Below are positions 25,137 to 34,259 of a stretch of 64,000 nt of DNA, in pieces (the stretch's first letter is position 1; each line of letters starts with the position of its first letter). Where the stretch lies: positions 5,766,001 through 5,830,000 of the forward strand of contig NZ_CP015992.1 of assembly GCF_001708505.1 (NCBI RefSeq), given 5' to 3'. This stretch comes from Pseudomonas sp. TCU-HL1. GTDB taxonomy: Bacteria > Pseudomonadota > Gammaproteobacteria > Pseudomonadales > Pseudomonadaceae. Below the pieces are notes generated by a model. It searched no databases. It saw nothing but the letters and a program-made list of their open reading frames with translations, and was not told the DNA's origin. Both the position numbers and the translations under genes were made by a program.

Positions 25137-26665
25137 TGCAGTCCTCCCATGCGCGCCGCGATGGCGTCCAGCACGGTGTGGTCGCGCAGCAGTTCGGTGG
25201 CACGGGCGATGTCCGGTGCCAGCCAGCGGTCCTGGTCATAAGCCGGCACCCGCTCGCGCAGGGCCTCCCAGGCCACCCCGGTGCCCGCGCCGAATCCCGT
25301 GGGCGCGTGGAACTCGAACGCCTGGGCAGCCAACAGGTATTCGATCGCGAGAATGCGTCTGCAGTTCTCCACGGCCTTGCCCAGCTTGAGGGCGGCGCTG
25401 GTACCCAGGCTCAGGTGATCCTCCTGCAGGCCGGAGGTGACGAAGTTATCCACAACGGCCGGTTGCGCCAGTTGGCGGTTCTCGCCGGCAAGCGCGGCGG
25501 CAACGTATTGGGCAATCATCATCCCCGAGTTGACGCCGGGCCGGCTCACCAGGAATGCGGGCAATCCGCTGACCAGTGGATTGACCAGGCGATCCAGGCG
25601 CCGTTCGGCAATGCCGCCGAGTTCAGCGACGGCGATCGCCAGCAGGTCAGCCGCCATGGCCACCGATTCGCCATGGGGGTTGGCCTGGGAGACGATCTTG
25701 TAACTGTCCGGCGTCCCCAGCAGTAGCGGGTTGTCGTTGGCCGATGCCAGTTCGGTATCTACCTGCTTCGCGGCATGGGCCAGCTGATCACGGCAGGCGC
25801 CGTGCACCTGCGGGATGGAGCGAATGCTCAGAGCGTCCTGGGTGCGGATGCCCTTGCTTGCAGCGACCACTTCGCTACCGGCCAGCAGCGCCAGCAGGTT
25901 GGCCCCTACCGCCTGCATGCCGGGGTGCGGCTTGAGGGCGATGATGTCCGGGTCGAACGCGGCGATCTGCCCGCGCAGAGCCTCGAAGCTCATGGCACCG
26001 ATCACATCGGCCCAGCGCATCAGGCGTTCGGCGTCATCCAGGGCGAGGCAGGTCAGGCCAGTCATGCAGGGCAGGCCGTTGACCAGGCAGAGCCCGTCCT
26101 TGGCACCCAGGCGCACGGGTTCGAGGCCTTCGGCCGCCAGCGCTTCGGCAGCGGGCACCACGCGGCCGCGATAGCTCACTTCGCCGACACCGAGCAGAGC
26201 GATGCCGACATGGGCCATGTGGGTGAGATAGCCCACCGACCCCTGGGAAGGCACCTGTGGGGTGATGCCGCGCTCCAGCAGCGCCAGCAGCGCTTCCACC
26301 ACAGCCCGTTGCAGACCCGAGCGGCCATGGCTGTAGTTGACGATGGCGCAGCAGATGATGGCGCGGGTCTGCTCATCGGCCAGCACCGGACCGACGCCGC
26401 AGGCGTGGCTGAGCAGGGTGTTGCGTGACATCGTCGCAAACTGTTCAGCTGTCAGTACGACTTCACTGAGCGCGCCGAGACCGGTGCTGATCCCGTAGGC
26501 GCGCTCGCCCCGCTCGACGATGCGCTCGACGATGCCACGAGCATTCTCGATACGAGCCCAAGCTGCCGGGGTCAGCTCCAGGCGCGCGCCGTGGCGGGCC
26601 ACCGCCACCACCTGGCGCCAGTTCAACGGCGAATCACCTAGCAGCACTCTCTCGGGTAACGACAT
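25133..26665 (-). CDS. HAL/PAL family ammonia-lyase paralogue lacking the Ala-Ser-Gly MIO motif
   Basis: The 510-residue protein has the whole fold of aromatic amino-acid lyases (YGISTGLGALSEV, LAKDGLCLVNGLPCMTG-like LGAKDGLCLVNG, ASANDNPLLLG, ENCRRILAIEYLLAAQAFEF). In true HutH the loop reads GSVGASGDLAPLAHM, where Ala-Ser-Gly cyclises to the MIO electrophile; here it reads GSVGYLTHMAHVGIALLG, with exactly those three residues missing. The codons read cleanly, so this is not a frameshift. Typical histidase activity is therefore doubtful; a regulatory, binding or different catalytic role is possible. It lies between hutV and hutI with 4-11-base spacing, in addition to the canonical hutH at 29607. 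Confidence 0.85.
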   Translation of the reverse strand: MSLPERVLLGDSPLNWRQVVAVARHGARLELTPAAWARIENARGIVERIVERGERAYGISTGLGALSEVVLTAEQFATMSRNTLLSHACGVGPVLADEQTRAIICCAIVNYSHGRSGLQRAVVEALLALLERGITPQVPSQGSVGYLTHMAHVGIALLGVGEVSYRGRVVPAAEALAAEGLEPVRLGAKDGLCLVNGLPCMTGLTCLALDDAERLMRWADVIGAMSFEALRGQIAAFDPDIIALKPHPGMQAVGANLLALLAGSEVVAASKGIRTQDALSIRSIPQVHGACRDQLAHAAKQVDTELASANDNPLLLGTPDSYKIVSQANPHGESVAMAADLLAIAVAELGGIAERRLDRLVNPLVSGLPAFLVSRPGVNSGMMIAQYVAAALAGENRQLAQPAVVDNFVTSGLQEDHLSLGTSAALKLGKAVENCRRILAIEYLLAAQAFEFHAPTGFGAGTGVAWEALRERVPAYDQDRWLAPDIARATELLRDHTVLDAIAARMGGLQ

Positions 26666-26676
26666 TCAGCTGTTCC

Positions 26677-27507
26677 TTACAGATTGGCCACGCGGCGCTG
26701 AACGAAGCGGTCGACGTAGTCGTCCGCCGGCTGGTGGAGGATTTCCCTCGGCGTACCGACCTGTATCAGTTGGCCGTCCTTGAGGATGGCGATGCGATTG
26801 CCGATGCGCACAGCCTCATCCAGGTCGTGAGTGATGAAAACGATGGTCTTCTGCAGGGTCTTCTGCAGCTCCAGCAGTTGCTCCTGCATATCGGCGCGGA
26901 TCAGAGGGTCGAGGGCGCTGAAGGCCTCGTCCATGAGGATGATGTCGGTGTCGGAGGCCAATGCACGGGCCAGGCCCACGCGCTGGCGCATGCCGCCGGA
27001 GAGTTGGTGCGGGTAGGACTTCTCATAGCCCTTCAGGCCCACGGTGGTGATCCAGTGCTGGGCACGCTCCAAGCAGTAGTCCTTGGTCTCGCCGCGCACC
27101 TTGAGGCCGTAGGCAACGTTCTCCATCACCGTCTTGTGCGGCAGCAGGCCGAAGCTCTGGAACACCATGCTGATCTTCTTGCGGCGGAATTGGCGGAGCT
27201 CTTCCATGTCGTAGCGCAGGATGTCCTCGCCATCGACCAGGATCTGCCCGCTGGTGGGGTCGATCAGGCGGTTGAAGTGGCGCACCAGGGTGGATTTGCC
27301 GGAACCGGACAGACCCATGATCACGAAGATCTCACCGGCGCCGATGGATAGCGACAGGTCGTTGACCCCGACCACGCAACCGGTATTGGACAGGACATCA
27401 GCCTTGCTCTTCCCCTGCTGGATCAGTGCCAGGGCCTCGTCGGCACGCTGGCCGAAGATCTTGAATACGTTCTTGACGACAATCTTGCTCATGTTCTCGC
27501 CACTCAT
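26677..27507 (-). CDS. hutV: histidine/betaine-type ABC transporter ATP-binding protein
   Basis: 276 residues of the ProV/ChoV class. Walker A GLSGSGKST, Q-loop VFQSFGLLPHKTVMENVAYGL, signature LSGGMRQRVGLARAL, Walker B IILMDEAFSALD, switch FITHDLDEAV. The short N-terminal extension (KIFGQRADEALALIQQGKSKADVL) is typical of glycine-betaine/proline transporters; the C-terminal CBS domains of ProV are absent. ATG 27507 overlaps the permease stop (ATGA); ATG 27492 is an alternative. With HutX and HutW it forms the histidine uptake system; the gene name rests on location in the hut operon. Confidence 0.88.
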   Translation of the reverse strand: MSGENMSKIVVKNVFKIFGQRADEALALIQQGKSKADVLSNTGCVVGVNDLSLSIGAGEIFVIMGLSGSGKSTLVRHFNRLIDPTSGQILVDGEDILRYDMEELRQFRRKKISMVFQSFGLLPHKTVMENVAYGLKVRGETKDYCLERAQHWITTVGLKGYEKSYPHQLSGGMRQRVGLARALASDTDIILMDEAFSALDPLIRADMQEQLLELQKTLQKTIVFITHDLDEAVRIGNRIAILKDGQLIQVGTPREILHQPADDYVDRFVQRRVANL

Positions 27508-28355
27508 TTGCTGGCTGCGTGCCGCGAACGGCCGTATGCCTGGGTGATGCGGTCGAAGACCACGGCCAGGATGACGATGGCCAGGCCTGCTTCAAGGCCC
27601 TTGCCCACATTGAGCGTCTGGATGCCCACCAGCACGTCCTCGCCGAGGCCACGGGCGCCGATCATGGAGGCGATCACCACCATCGACAGGGCCATCATGG
27701 TGGTCTGGTTGATACCGGCCATGATGCTCGGCATGGCCAGCGGCAACTGCACGCCGAACAGTTGCTGCCAACGGTTGGCGCCGAAGGCGTTTACCGCCTC
27801 CATCACCTCATGATCCACCTGGCGGATACCGAGGTCGGTCAGGCGGATCAACGGCGGGGCGGCGTAGATCACGGTGGCGAAAATGGCCGGCACCTTGCCC
27901 AGACCGAAGAGCATCAGCACCGGGATCAGGTACACGAAGCTGGGCATGGTCTGCATGATGTCCAGCAGCGGCATCAGCACCGCGCGCAAGCGGTTGCTGC
28001 GGGCCGCGAGGATGCCCAGGGGAATGCCGATCAGCACCGAGATGAAAGTGGCCACCAGCATCAGCGCCACGGTTTGCATCAACTTGTCCCAGAGCCCCAC
28101 GGCGCCCACCAGGAACAGCAGGCCGGTGATCACCACCGTCGGCAGGATGCGCCGGGTGGCGTGCCAGGAAATCCCGGCGACCACGATCAGTACCAGCCAC
28201 CAGGGCGTGGCGCGCAGGATGCCTTCCAGATAGACGATGGCCCAGAGCAGGGTGTCGGAGATGTGGCGGAATACATCGCCGTAGTTGGTCACCAGGCTGT
28301 CTACCCAGCCATTGACCCAGTCAGCGATGGAGAAGGTGAAGCGTTCGGGGAACAT
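27504..28355 (-). CDS. hutW: histidine/betaine-type ABC transporter permease
   Basis: 283 residues with about six membrane helices, ProW type: WALVYLEGILRATPWW-like N-terminal region (LLWAIVYLEGILRATPWWLVLIVV split over two helices), LGILAARSNRLRAVLMPLLDIMQTMPSFVYLIP, and the EAA loop EVMEAVNAFGANRWQQLFGVQLPLAMPSIMAGINQTTMMALSMV. The gene is linked to hutV by an ATGA overlap and lies 71 bases from hutX. Confidence 0.88.
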   Translation of the reverse strand: MFPERFTFSIADWVNGWVDSLVTNYGDVFRHISDTLLWAIVYLEGILRATPWWLVLIVVAGISWHATRRILPTVVITGLLFLVGAVGLWDKLMQTVALMLVATFISVLIGIPLGILAARSNRLRAVLMPLLDIMQTMPSFVYLIPVLMLFGLGKVPAIFATVIYAAPPLIRLTDLGIRQVDHEVMEAVNAFGANRWQQLFGVQLPLAMPSIMAGINQTTMMALSMVVIASMIGARGLGEDVLVGIQTLNVGKGLEAGLAIVILAVVFDRITQAYGRSRHAASK

Positions 28356-28426
28356 AGCTCGCTCCGGTCAGGTAGGAAGCCTTCCCCCGCAAAGGGGAAG
28401 GCTGGTATCAGGGTTCGCTGGCGGCC

Positions 28427-29395
28427 TCAGAGCGCGGCCTGGATCTTCTTCGCCGCGTCCTCGCTGACCCAGGCGTGCCAAACCTCCGGGTGCTCCTTGA
28501 GGAAGGCCTTGGCCAGGTCCGCCGAGTCCATCTTCTCCTTGGCCATCTTCGCCAGGTTCTGGTTCAGCAGGTCGATTGGCAGGTTGACCTTCTCCAGCAC
28601 CGCCACCAGTTCCGGGGCCTCGTCATGGAAGATCTTGGACAGGCCGACCTGGATGGTCACGCGCTTGTCCACGCCGGGCTTCTCGTCCAACTTGACCAAG
28701 TCGGCCTGGCCCATCAGCGGCGTCGGCGACCAGTAATAGAAAAGGATAGGCTCGCCACGGCGATAGCTCGACAGCACGGCCGCATCCAGGGCCGGGCCGG
28801 TGCCAGGGCGGAAGTTGGTGAACTTCTCTTCCAGGCCGTAGCTCTTGAGCATCTCGCTGTTGTCAAGCTCGCAGGTCCAGCCAGCCGGGCAGTTGTAGAA
28901 GCGGCCTTTGCCCGGCTCTTCCGGGTCGCGGAACAGTTCAGCGTACTGGCCGAGGTCAGCGATGGCTTTCAGCTGTGGCGCCTTGGCCTCGATGCCCCGT
29001 TTGGCGTCGCCCTCGACCACGTAGCGCGGCACATACCAGCCTTCGGTGGCGCCGACGATCGGCGCGCCGACACCCACTACCTTGCCGGCGGCGGCAGCCT
29101 TGTTCCAGGCATCGCTGCGGCCGATCCACTCTTCCGCGAAGATCTGGATATCGTTGTTGCCCAGCGCCTGTTCCATAGTGATGGAGTTGCCCGGCAGGCT
29201 GTCGGTCTCGCAACCGTAGCCGTTCTTGAGCACGAACTGCAGGAGGTCGGTGAGCAACATGCCGCTCTCCCAATTGAGCCCGGCAAATTTCACCGACTTG
29301 CCGGACTCGCACCAGCCCGCCGCTTGGGCGGAAGCCGCCCCTGCCAGCAGACCCGCCGCACACATGAGGCTCAACACTCGCTTCTTGAATTGCAT
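28427..29395 (-). CDS. hutX: histidine/betaine-type ABC transporter substrate-binding protein
   Basis: 322 residues; signal peptide MQFKKRVLSLMCAAGLLAGA with cleavage near AQAA. OpuAC/ProX-type fold with aromatic residues characteristic of quaternary-amine/histidine cages: FAGLNWESGMLLTDLLQFVL, FAEEWIGRSDAW, ATEGWYVPRYVVEG, FYNCPAGWTCELDNSEMLK, PILFYYWSPTPLMGQADLVKL. A second, clearly related protein is at 33102. Histidine as substrate is inferred from operon context. Confidence 0.88.
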   Translation of the reverse strand: MQFKKRVLSLMCAAGLLAGAASAQAAGWCESGKSVKFAGLNWESGMLLTDLLQFVLKNGYGCETDSLPGNSITMEQALGNNDIQIFAEEWIGRSDAWNKAAAAGKVVGVGAPIVGATEGWYVPRYVVEGDAKRGIEAKAPQLKAIADLGQYAELFRDPEEPGKGRFYNCPAGWTCELDNSEMLKSYGLEEKFTNFRPGTGPALDAAVLSSYRRGEPILFYYWSPTPLMGQADLVKLDEKPGVDKRVTIQVGLSKIFHDEAPELVAVLEKVNLPIDLLNQNLAKMAKEKMDSADLAKAFLKEHPEVWHAWVSEDAAKKIQAAL

Positions 29396-29606
29396 GTTCC
29401 GACGCTCCTGAAACTTGGTAAGGGGTTAAGGCAGTTCGTTCATCGGCAGAAGCCGGTTGTGCCGGCTTCCGGTGCCAGTGACTGGCAATTGTTGTTTTTG
29501 ACGACCGGTGACGACTCGTGATCGTCCCGGGCACCTCAAGCAGTTGCGGTCTTCCCGACCCCGGGCGGGACGTTCGCGCCCCGCCTTACCGCTCCCTACT
29601 TCAGGT

Positions 29607-31139
29607 TCACAGGCTTGGCAGCAGCTTCGCCGGCATCAGGCGGTTCAGGCAGCCGCTGGCCAGCAGCGTGCTGGCGGTTTCGATGTCCGGGGCGAAGAAA
29701 CGGTCTTCCTGGTAGTAGGACACCTGTGCGCGCAGCAGGCCGCGAGCCTCTTCAAGCTTCGGCGAGCTCTTCAGGCCTTCGCGGAAGTCCAGGCCCTGAC
29801 AGGCGCCGAGCCATTCGATGGCGAGGATGCCGCGCACGTTCTCGGCCATGGCCCAAAGGCGCTTGCCGGCGTTCGGGGCCATCGACACATGGTCTTCCTG
29901 GTTGGCCGAGGTGGGCAGGCTGTCGACGCTGGCCGGGTGGGCCAGGGCCTTGTTGTCGCTGGCCAGCGCAGCCGCAGTGACCTGGGCGATCATGAAGCCG
30001 GAGTTGACCCCGCCGTTCTCCACCAGGAAGGGCGGCAGCTGGGACATGTGCATGTCCATCATCAGCGAGATGCGGCGTTCGGACAGCGAGCCGATCTCGG
30101 CGATGGCCAGGGCCAGGTTGTCGGCGGCCATGGCCACCGGCTCGGCGTGGAAGTTGCCGCCGGAAATCACATCGCCCTCTTCGGCGAACACCAGCGGGTT
30201 GTCGGAGACGGCGTTGGACTCGATCTCCAGCACTTCAGCGGCCTGGCGCAGCTGGGTGAGGCAGGCGCCCATGACTTGCGGCTGGCAACGCAGGGAGTAC
30301 GGGTCCTGCACCTTGTCGCACTTCTCGTGGGAGCGGGCGATCTCGGTGCTGGCGGTGAGCAGGTCACGGTAGGCGGCGGCCACATCGATCTGGCCGCGCT
30401 GGCCGCGGGCGGCGTGAATACGCGCATCGAAAGGAGCACGGGAACCTAACATGGCCTCGACGCTCAGGCCACCGCACACGGCGGCGCCGGCGAACAGGTC
30501 TTCGGCCTCGAACAGGCCGCGCAGGGCGTAGGCGGTGGAGACCTGGGTGCCGTTGAGCAGGGCCAGGCCCTCCTTCGCGGCCAGGGTCAGCGGCTCCAGG
30601 CCGGCAACCGCCAGGGCCTCGGTAGCCGGCAGCCATTGGCCCTTGTAGCGCGCCTTGCTCTCGCCAAGCAGGATCAGGGACATATGCGCCAGGGGCGCCA
30701 GGTCGCCAGAAGCGCCCACCGAGCCCTTCAGCGGAATGTGCGGGTAGACCTCGGCATTGATCAGCGCGACAAGGGCATCGATCACCTTGCGGCGGATACC
30801 GGAGAAACCGCGCGCCAGGCTGTTCACCTTGAGCAGCATGATCAGGCGCACCATGGCGTCGTCCAGCGGCTCGCCGACGCCGGCGGCGTGGGACAGCACC
30901 AGCGAACGCTGCAGCTTTTCCAGATCGGCCGGGGCGATGCGGGTTGAAGCCAACAGGCCGAAGCCGGTGTTGATGCCGTAGGCGGTGCGGCCTTCAGCGA
31001 CAATGCTCTCGACGCAGGCAACACTGGCGTCGATGGCCTTGCCGGCACTGGCGTCCAGGGTCACTTGCACGGGGGCGAGGAAGGCCTGGCGCAGTTGCGC
31101 CAGGGTCAGGGTTCCGGGTTTCAGGTTCAGCACGTTCAC
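29607..31139 (-). CDS. hutH: histidine ammonia-lyase (canonical)
   Basis: HutH deaminates histidine to urocanate. Start GTG 31139 (MNVLNLKPGTLTLAQLRQ) is chosen because AGGAG lies 7 bases upstream and the N-terminus matches the family; the 18 earlier in-frame codons overlap hutU and are rejected. 510 residues. The MIO triad is intact in PLKGSVGASGDLAPLAHMSL, with YGINTGFGLLAS, ESNAVSDNPL and QEDHVSMAPNAGKRL. It follows hutU at 2 bases. A 211-base gap with a hairpin at 29449-29469 separates it from hutX; the histidine permease gene hutT that I recall here in P. aeruginosa is absent. Confidence 0.97.
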   Translation of the reverse strand: MNVLNLKPGTLTLAQLRQAFLAPVQVTLDASAGKAIDASVACVESIVAEGRTAYGINTGFGLLASTRIAPADLEKLQRSLVLSHAAGVGEPLDDAMVRLIMLLKVNSLARGFSGIRRKVIDALVALINAEVYPHIPLKGSVGASGDLAPLAHMSLILLGESKARYKGQWLPATEALAVAGLEPLTLAAKEGLALLNGTQVSTAYALRGLFEAEDLFAGAAVCGGLSVEAMLGSRAPFDARIHAARGQRGQIDVAAAYRDLLTASTEIARSHEKCDKVQDPYSLRCQPQVMGACLTQLRQAAEVLEIESNAVSDNPLVFAEEGDVISGGNFHAEPVAMAADNLALAIAEIGSLSERRISLMMDMHMSQLPPFLVENGGVNSGFMIAQVTAAALASDNKALAHPASVDSLPTSANQEDHVSMAPNAGKRLWAMAENVRGILAIEWLGACQGLDFREGLKSSPKLEEARGLLRAQVSYYQEDRFFAPDIETASTLLASGCLNRLMPAKLLPSL

Positions 31140-31141
31140 AC

Positions 31142-32812
31142 TTAAGCTCCTTTGCCAATCATCGGCAGGTTCAGGCCCTGCTCGCGGGCGCAATCAATGG
31201 CGATCTGGTATCCGGCATCGGCATGGCGCATCACGCCGGTGCCTGGGTCGTTGGTCAGTACGCGGGCGATCCGAGCCGCAGCCTCGTCGGTGCCATCGCA
31301 GACGATGACCATGCCCGAATGCTGGGAGAAGCCCATGCCCACGCCGCCGCCGTGGTGCAGCGACACCCAGGTGGCGCCGCTGGCGGTGTTCAGCAGGGCG
31401 TTGAGCAGCGGCCAGTCGGAAACGGCATCTGAACCGTCCTGCATGGCTTCGGTTTCGCGGTTCGGGCTGGAGACCGAGCCGGAGTCCAGGTGGTCGCGAC
31501 CGATGACGATGGGGGCAGACAGTTCACCGCTACGCACCATCTCGTTGAAGGCCAGGCCGAGCTTGGCGCGCAGGCCCAGGCCGACCCAGCAGATACGCGC
31601 CGGCAGACCCTGGAAGCTGATGCGCTCGCGGGCCATGTCCAGCCAACGATGCAGGTGGGCGTCGTCCGGGATCAGCTCCTTCACCTTGGCGTCGGTCTTG
31701 TAGATGTCCTGCGGGTCGCCCGACAGCGCGGCCCAGCGGAACGGGCCGATGCCACGGCAGAACAGCGGACGGATATAGGCCGGGACGAAGCCGGGGAAGT
31801 CGAAGGCATTGGCCACGCCCTCTTCCTTGGCCATCTGGCGGATATTGTTGCCGTAATCGAAGGTCGGCACGCCCATCTTCTGGAAGTCGAGCATGGCTTG
31901 TACATGTACGGCCATGGACTGCTTGGCGGCCTTGACCACGGCGGCCGGCTCGGTCTGTGCGCGGTCGCGGTACTGTTCCCAGGTCCAGCCGATCGGCAGG
32001 TAACCGTTCAACGGGTCGTGGGCGCTGGTCTGGTCGGTGACCATGTCCGGACGTACACCACGACGCACGAGCTCAGGCAGGATCTCGGCGGCGTTGCCCA
32101 GCAGGGCGATGGAGATGGCCTTGCCTTCGGCGGTGTACTTGGCGATGCGCGCCAGGGCGTCGTCCAGGTCGGCGGCCTGCTCGTCGACGTAGCGGCTGCG
32201 CAGGCGGAAATCGATGCTGGTCTGCTGGCATTCGATGTTCAACGAGCAAGCGCCGGCCAGGGTCGCGGCCAGGGGCTGGGCGCCGCCCATGCCGCCGAGG
32301 CCGGCGGTGAGTACCCAGCGACCGGCGAGGTTGCCGTTGTAGTGCTGGCGGCCAGCCTCGACGAAGGTTTCATAGGTACCCTGGACGATGCCCTGGCTGC
32401 CGATGTAGATCCAGCTGCCGGCAGTCATCTGGCCGTACATGGCCAGACCTTTGGCATCCAGCTCGTTGAAGTGTTCCCAGGTCGCCCAGTGCGGCACCAG
32501 GTTGGAGTTGGCGATCAGCACGCGCGGCGCATTGGCGTGAGTCTTGAACACACCGACCGGCTTGCCGGACTGCACCAGCAGGGTTTCGTCTTCGTTCAGT
32601 TCCTTGAGAGTCTCGACGATCTTGTCGTAGCACTCCCAGTTACGCGCGGCGCGGCCGATGCCGCCGTAGACCACCAGTTCCTTCGGGTTTTCCGCCACCT
32701 CGGGGTCGAGGTTGTTCATCAGCATGCGCAGCGGCGCTTCGGTCAGCCAGCTTTTGGCGTTCAGCTTGTTGCCACGCGGGGCGCGGATTTCGGTGTCACG
32801 GAATTTGGTCAT
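31142..32812 (-). CDS. hutU: urocanate hydratase
   Basis: HutU adds water to urocanate using tightly bound NAD+ as electrophile. ATG 32812 (MTKFRDTEIRAPRGNKL) with GAGGAG upstream gives 556 residues, the family length; the extra upstream frame lies over the operator. Signatures: GRAARNWECYDKIVETL, TAGSWIYIGSQGIVQGTYETF, VLTAGLGGMGGAQPLA (dinucleotide-binding), DQTSAHDPLNGYLP, FCRGIGPFRWAALSGDP, SGATWVSLHHGGGVGMGFSQHSGMV. First gene of the catabolic operon, behind a HutC-type operator. Confidence 0.97.
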   Translation of the reverse strand: MTKFRDTEIRAPRGNKLNAKSWLTEAPLRMLMNNLDPEVAENPKELVVYGGIGRAARNWECYDKIVETLKELNEDETLLVQSGKPVGVFKTHANAPRVLIANSNLVPHWATWEHFNELDAKGLAMYGQMTAGSWIYIGSQGIVQGTYETFVEAGRQHYNGNLAGRWVLTAGLGGMGGAQPLAATLAGACSLNIECQQTSIDFRLRSRYVDEQAADLDDALARIAKYTAEGKAISIALLGNAAEILPELVRRGVRPDMVTDQTSAHDPLNGYLPIGWTWEQYRDRAQTEPAAVVKAAKQSMAVHVQAMLDFQKMGVPTFDYGNNIRQMAKEEGVANAFDFPGFVPAYIRPLFCRGIGPFRWAALSGDPQDIYKTDAKVKELIPDDAHLHRWLDMARERISFQGLPARICWVGLGLRAKLGLAFNEMVRSGELSAPIVIGRDHLDSGSVSSPNRETEAMQDGSDAVSDWPLLNALLNTASGATWVSLHHGGGVGMGFSQHSGMVIVCDGTDEAAARIARVLTNDPGTGVMRHADAGYQIAIDCAREQGLNLPMIGKGA

Positions 32813-32888
32813 GCCTGGCTCCTCGTAGGGTGGTAGCGGTGGGCAGCGTCTCTGCCTATCGGCAGGGGAAGCAGAAGATATCTGCACA

Positions 32889-32916
32889 CATATGAACTTG
32901 TACATACAAGCATATG
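32889..32916. promoter_or_regulatory. HutC operator in the hutU promoter
   Basis: A nested palindrome CATATG-AA-CTTGTA-CA-TACAAG-CATATG contains TGTACATACA (32899-32908), the TGTA-N2-TACA pattern of HutC sites described in Pseudomonas. It lies 77 bases upstream of the hutU start. A weaker relative, TGTATAGACA, occurs at 32998-33007 and could be a second half of a multi-site operator. HutC represses hut genes until urocanate binds. The rest of the gap 32813-33101 shows no gene. Confidence 0.7.
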
Positions 32917-33101
32917 CAAGCCAAGGGCCAAAATCCGGCAGACAACCAGGGAGGACAGCTGGAGGCCTTACCGAGCAAGGGCGCCAGCCTATTATCCTGT
33001 ATAGACAAGTATAGAAAAGAAAGGTGAGAAAACTGTTACCGACCGGGTGACATGCCCGATTTCGAAGCAGCCACGTACCCAGGTGAGTATTCAGGTAACA
33101 G

Positions 33102-34109
33102 TCATTTCAAGGACGCATCCACTCGCTGGGCCACGTCCGCCGGCACCCAGTGCGACCAGATATTCCGGTGCTCGCGGAAGAACGCATCAGCCATGGGGCC
33201 AGCCTCGATGCGTTCTTCGGCCATGCGCGCGAGGATGCGGTTGAACAACGGCAAGGGGATTTCCACCTTCTCCAGCACCTGCACTAGCGCCGGCGCTTTC
33301 TCGTGCAGGTCGCGGGATACGCCGATGGAGATCTTCGCCGGCAGCGAGCGGGTGCCGATCGGCTTGGGGTTGCTTGGGTCGATCAGGGTTTCCCAGGCTT
33401 TCTGGTCGAAGGGCGGCTCTTCCAGCTGCACCAACGGGTAACGGCCCATCAAGGGTGTTGGCGACCAGTAATAGAAGAGGATCGGCTGGCGCTGGCGAAT
33501 GGCCGAGCTGATGGCCGCATCCAGCGCAGGGCCGGTGCCGGTGCGGAAGTTCACGTAGCTGTCTTCCAGGCCATAAGCCTTGAGCTTCTGGCTGTTGACG
33601 CCCTCGCAGGTCCAGCCGGTGGGGCAGTTGTAGAAACGACCTTTAGTGCGATCCTCCGGGTCCTTGAACAGCGCCTTGAAACGCGGCAGGTCGCTGACCG
33701 AGCGCAATCCCGCAGCGGGCGCGCCCTCCCCTTTCACCAGGTATTCGGGCACCCACCAGCCCTCGGTAGCGCCCTTGACCGGCTCGCCAACGGCGAAGAC
33801 CTCACCCGCCGCCTCGGCCTTGCGCCACAGCTCGCTGCGTCCGGCCCACTGCTCGGCGATCACCTGGATGTCGTTCTGCCGCAGGGCGTTTTCCATGGTC
33901 AGCGTGTTACCGGGCAGGACGTCGGTCTTGCAGCCAAAGCCCTTCTCCAGCAGCACCCGCAGGACTTCGGTGGTGAACATGCCGCTTTCCCAGTTCAGCC
34001 CGGCCAGCACCACGGGCTTGGGATAAGGGCATTCGGCGGCTTCGGCCTCCAGCGAGGCAGGCAGGGCAAGGGACAGGGCGATGGCGGCGAGAACACTGTG
34101 GCGGGGCAT
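33102..34109 (-). CDS. second OpuAC-type substrate-binding protein, HutX paralogue
   Basis: 335 residues with signal peptide (MPRHSVLAAIALSLALPASL...EAAE). Strong similarity to HutX along its length: LAGLNWESGMFTTEVLRVLLEKGFGCKTD, DIQVIAEQWAGRSELW, GATEGWWVPEYLVKGEG, FYNCPTGWTCEGVN, PILFYYWSPTPLMGRYPLVQL. An orphan binding protein that may feed the HutWV membrane complex or sense a related ligand. It reads in the same direction as hutC-hutD and was probably the third gene of that operon before the IS110 insertion and REPIN separated them; its present promoter would lie in 34110-34228. Confidence 0.85.
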   Translation of the reverse strand: MPRHSVLAAIALSLALPASLEAEAAECPYPKPVVLAGLNWESGMFTTEVLRVLLEKGFGCKTDVLPGNTLTMENALRQNDIQVIAEQWAGRSELWRKAEAAGEVFAVGEPVKGATEGWWVPEYLVKGEGAPAAGLRSVSDLPRFKALFKDPEDRTKGRFYNCPTGWTCEGVNSQKLKAYGLEDSYVNFRTGTGPALDAAISSAIRQRQPILFYYWSPTPLMGRYPLVQLEEPPFDQKAWETLIDPSNPKPIGTRSLPAKISIGVSRDLHEKAPALVQVLEKVEIPLPLFNRILARMAEERIEAGPMADAFFREHRNIWSHWVPADVAQRVDASLK

Positions 34110-34259
34110 GGACGGCTCCGGCAGGCATGGCGAGCGACAGGGTTAGGTGTAGACCCTGTAGCGGCATCGTGCCCGGTCCTGTAGATCCTATGCAAAGGCC
34201 GCCCGCACGCCGATTCTTAATCCGGGGGATAGAAGGTTTGGCCCAGAGGAGGAATCGAC

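Noticed and set aside
25133..26665. Loss of the MIO triad as a sequencing error or frameshift
   Set aside because: The deletion is in frame, the codons on both sides are normal, and the gene is open over all 510 codons with overlaps to its neighbours.
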